In this document: piece after piece, positions 6,430-6,734 of the stretch
Layout of the letters: each line of letters opens with the position of its first letter
How positions within the stretch are numbered: the stretch's first letter is position 1
From: Deltaproteobacteria bacterium
GTDB taxonomy: Bacteria > Desulfobacterota > Desulfobacteria > Desulfobacterales > JAABPS01
Assembly (NCBI GenBank): GCA_019309685.1
Contig: JAFDFT010000129.1
Coordinates: forward strand, 1-6,734
DNA: 6,734 bases
Direction of reading: 5' to 3'
Notes under the pieces: generated by a model
Told to the model about the DNA's origin: nothing
What the model saw: the letters and a program-made list of their open reading frames with translations, nothing else
Databases searched by the model: none
Translations under genes and position numbers: made by a program

Positions 6430-6734
6430 CTAATCCAGAAGTTTTCCGTGCTGCGAAAGATCTTCAAGGCCGTCCGGATCAAGAAGCGTTATGTCACGTC
6501 CATCTACTTTAATATAACCCAGACCGGCCATCTTTGAAAAGATTCTGGAGAGTGTTTCAGGGATCGTGCCCAGCAGGCTTGCCAGCTGGCCTTTAGAGGT
6601 GCTTAGTTTTATTATTTTACCTGTTCCCTGTTCTTTAGAGAGAAGAATGAGGTAGGAAGCAAGTCTGGCAGGGACTTCTTTGAGGGAAAGATTTTCTATC
6701 TGTACGGTAAATTCTTTAAGACGCTTTGAAAGAA
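6430..6734 (-). CDS. Crp/Fnr-family transcriptional regulator, C-terminal part (5' end outside the window)
   Basis: On the minus strand a frame open from the right edge ends at the TAG read from 6432-6430 and gives the last 100 residues of a Crp/Fnr regulator. The visible part begins in the dimerisation helix and covers the winged helix-turn-helix. The HTH is unmistakable: KGQLASLLGTIPETLSRIF (visible residues 47-65), then GYIKVDG as the wing. The recognition helix carries E59, S62 and R63, the E-x-x-S-R pattern by which FNR/DNR-type proteins read TTGAT half-sites. The sensor domain is missing, so the ligand (oxygen/Fe-S, NO/haem or other) is unknown. It converges on the TrmO-type gene with only 22 bases between the stops and no clear terminator. 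Being convergent, it is not in the same operon as the ATPase/VWA pair. Confidence 0.88.
   Translation of the reverse strand, partial: LSKRLKEFTVQIENLSLKEVPARLASYLILLSKEQGTGKIIKLSTSKGQLASLLGTIPETLSRIFSKMAGLGYIKVDGRDITLLDPDGLEDLSQHGKLLD

Noticed and set aside
1..6734. CRISPR array, tRNA/rRNA gene, insertion sequence or phage attachment site
   Set aside because: I saw no regularly spaced DNA repeats, cloverleaf, transposase motif or terminal inverted repeats with target duplications anywhere in the window.

Overview
The window reads as an ordinary chromosomal stretch of a moderately AT-rich Gram-negative bacterium (coding regions look to be in the low-to-mid 40s % GC by eye). A sulfate-reducer-like member of the Desulfobacterota (old Deltaproteobacteria) is my best guess. 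It rests on the style of the cysteine-cluster protein, with its FLFGRPL C-terminal signature, and on a CbbQ/NorQ-CbbO/NorD pair without nearby nitric oxide reductase or rubisco genes. This is inference from protein style, not a database match.

Layout, left to right: (1) an AT-rich leader with no gene I can support; (2) a classical short-chain dehydrogenase/reductase (240-1019, +); (3) a 151-base gap with a candidate sigma70-like promoter; (4) a CxxCxxCC (YkgJ-type) putative zinc/iron-chelating protein (1171-1839, +); (5) a 103-base gap with two identical 10-base direct repeats 29 bases apart and a strong ribosome binding site; (6) a MoxR-class AAA+ ATPase of the CbbQ/NirQ/NorQ group (1943-2797, +), followed after 15 bases by (7) a very large NorD/CbbO-type von Willebrand factor A protein (2813-5920, +); (8) a 94-base gap with a perfect 9-bp inverted repeat; (9) a small TrmO-type tRNA methyltransferase (6015-6407, +); (10) the 3' end of a convergent Crp/Fnr-family regulator (6430-6734, -) that runs off the right edge.

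The ATPase and the VWA protein are almost certainly one functional unit. In characterised relatives (CbbQ-CbbO on rubisco, NorQ-NorD on nitric oxide reductase) a hexameric AAA+ ring works through the MIDAS-bearing VWA partner to remodel a metalloenzyme or help load its metal. Here the usual client genes are not in view and the nearest upstream gene encodes a cysteine-rich metal-binding candidate. The client is therefore unknown, and a metal-centre maturation role is a reasonable but unproven hypothesis. The VWA protein also carries about nine degenerate 37-40-residue helical repeats at its N-terminus, which I regard as the most distinctive feature of the window. The SDR and TrmO genes look like bystanders. 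The Crp/Fnr protein has an E-x-x-S-R recognition helix of the FNR/DNR kind but is transcribed towards the others.
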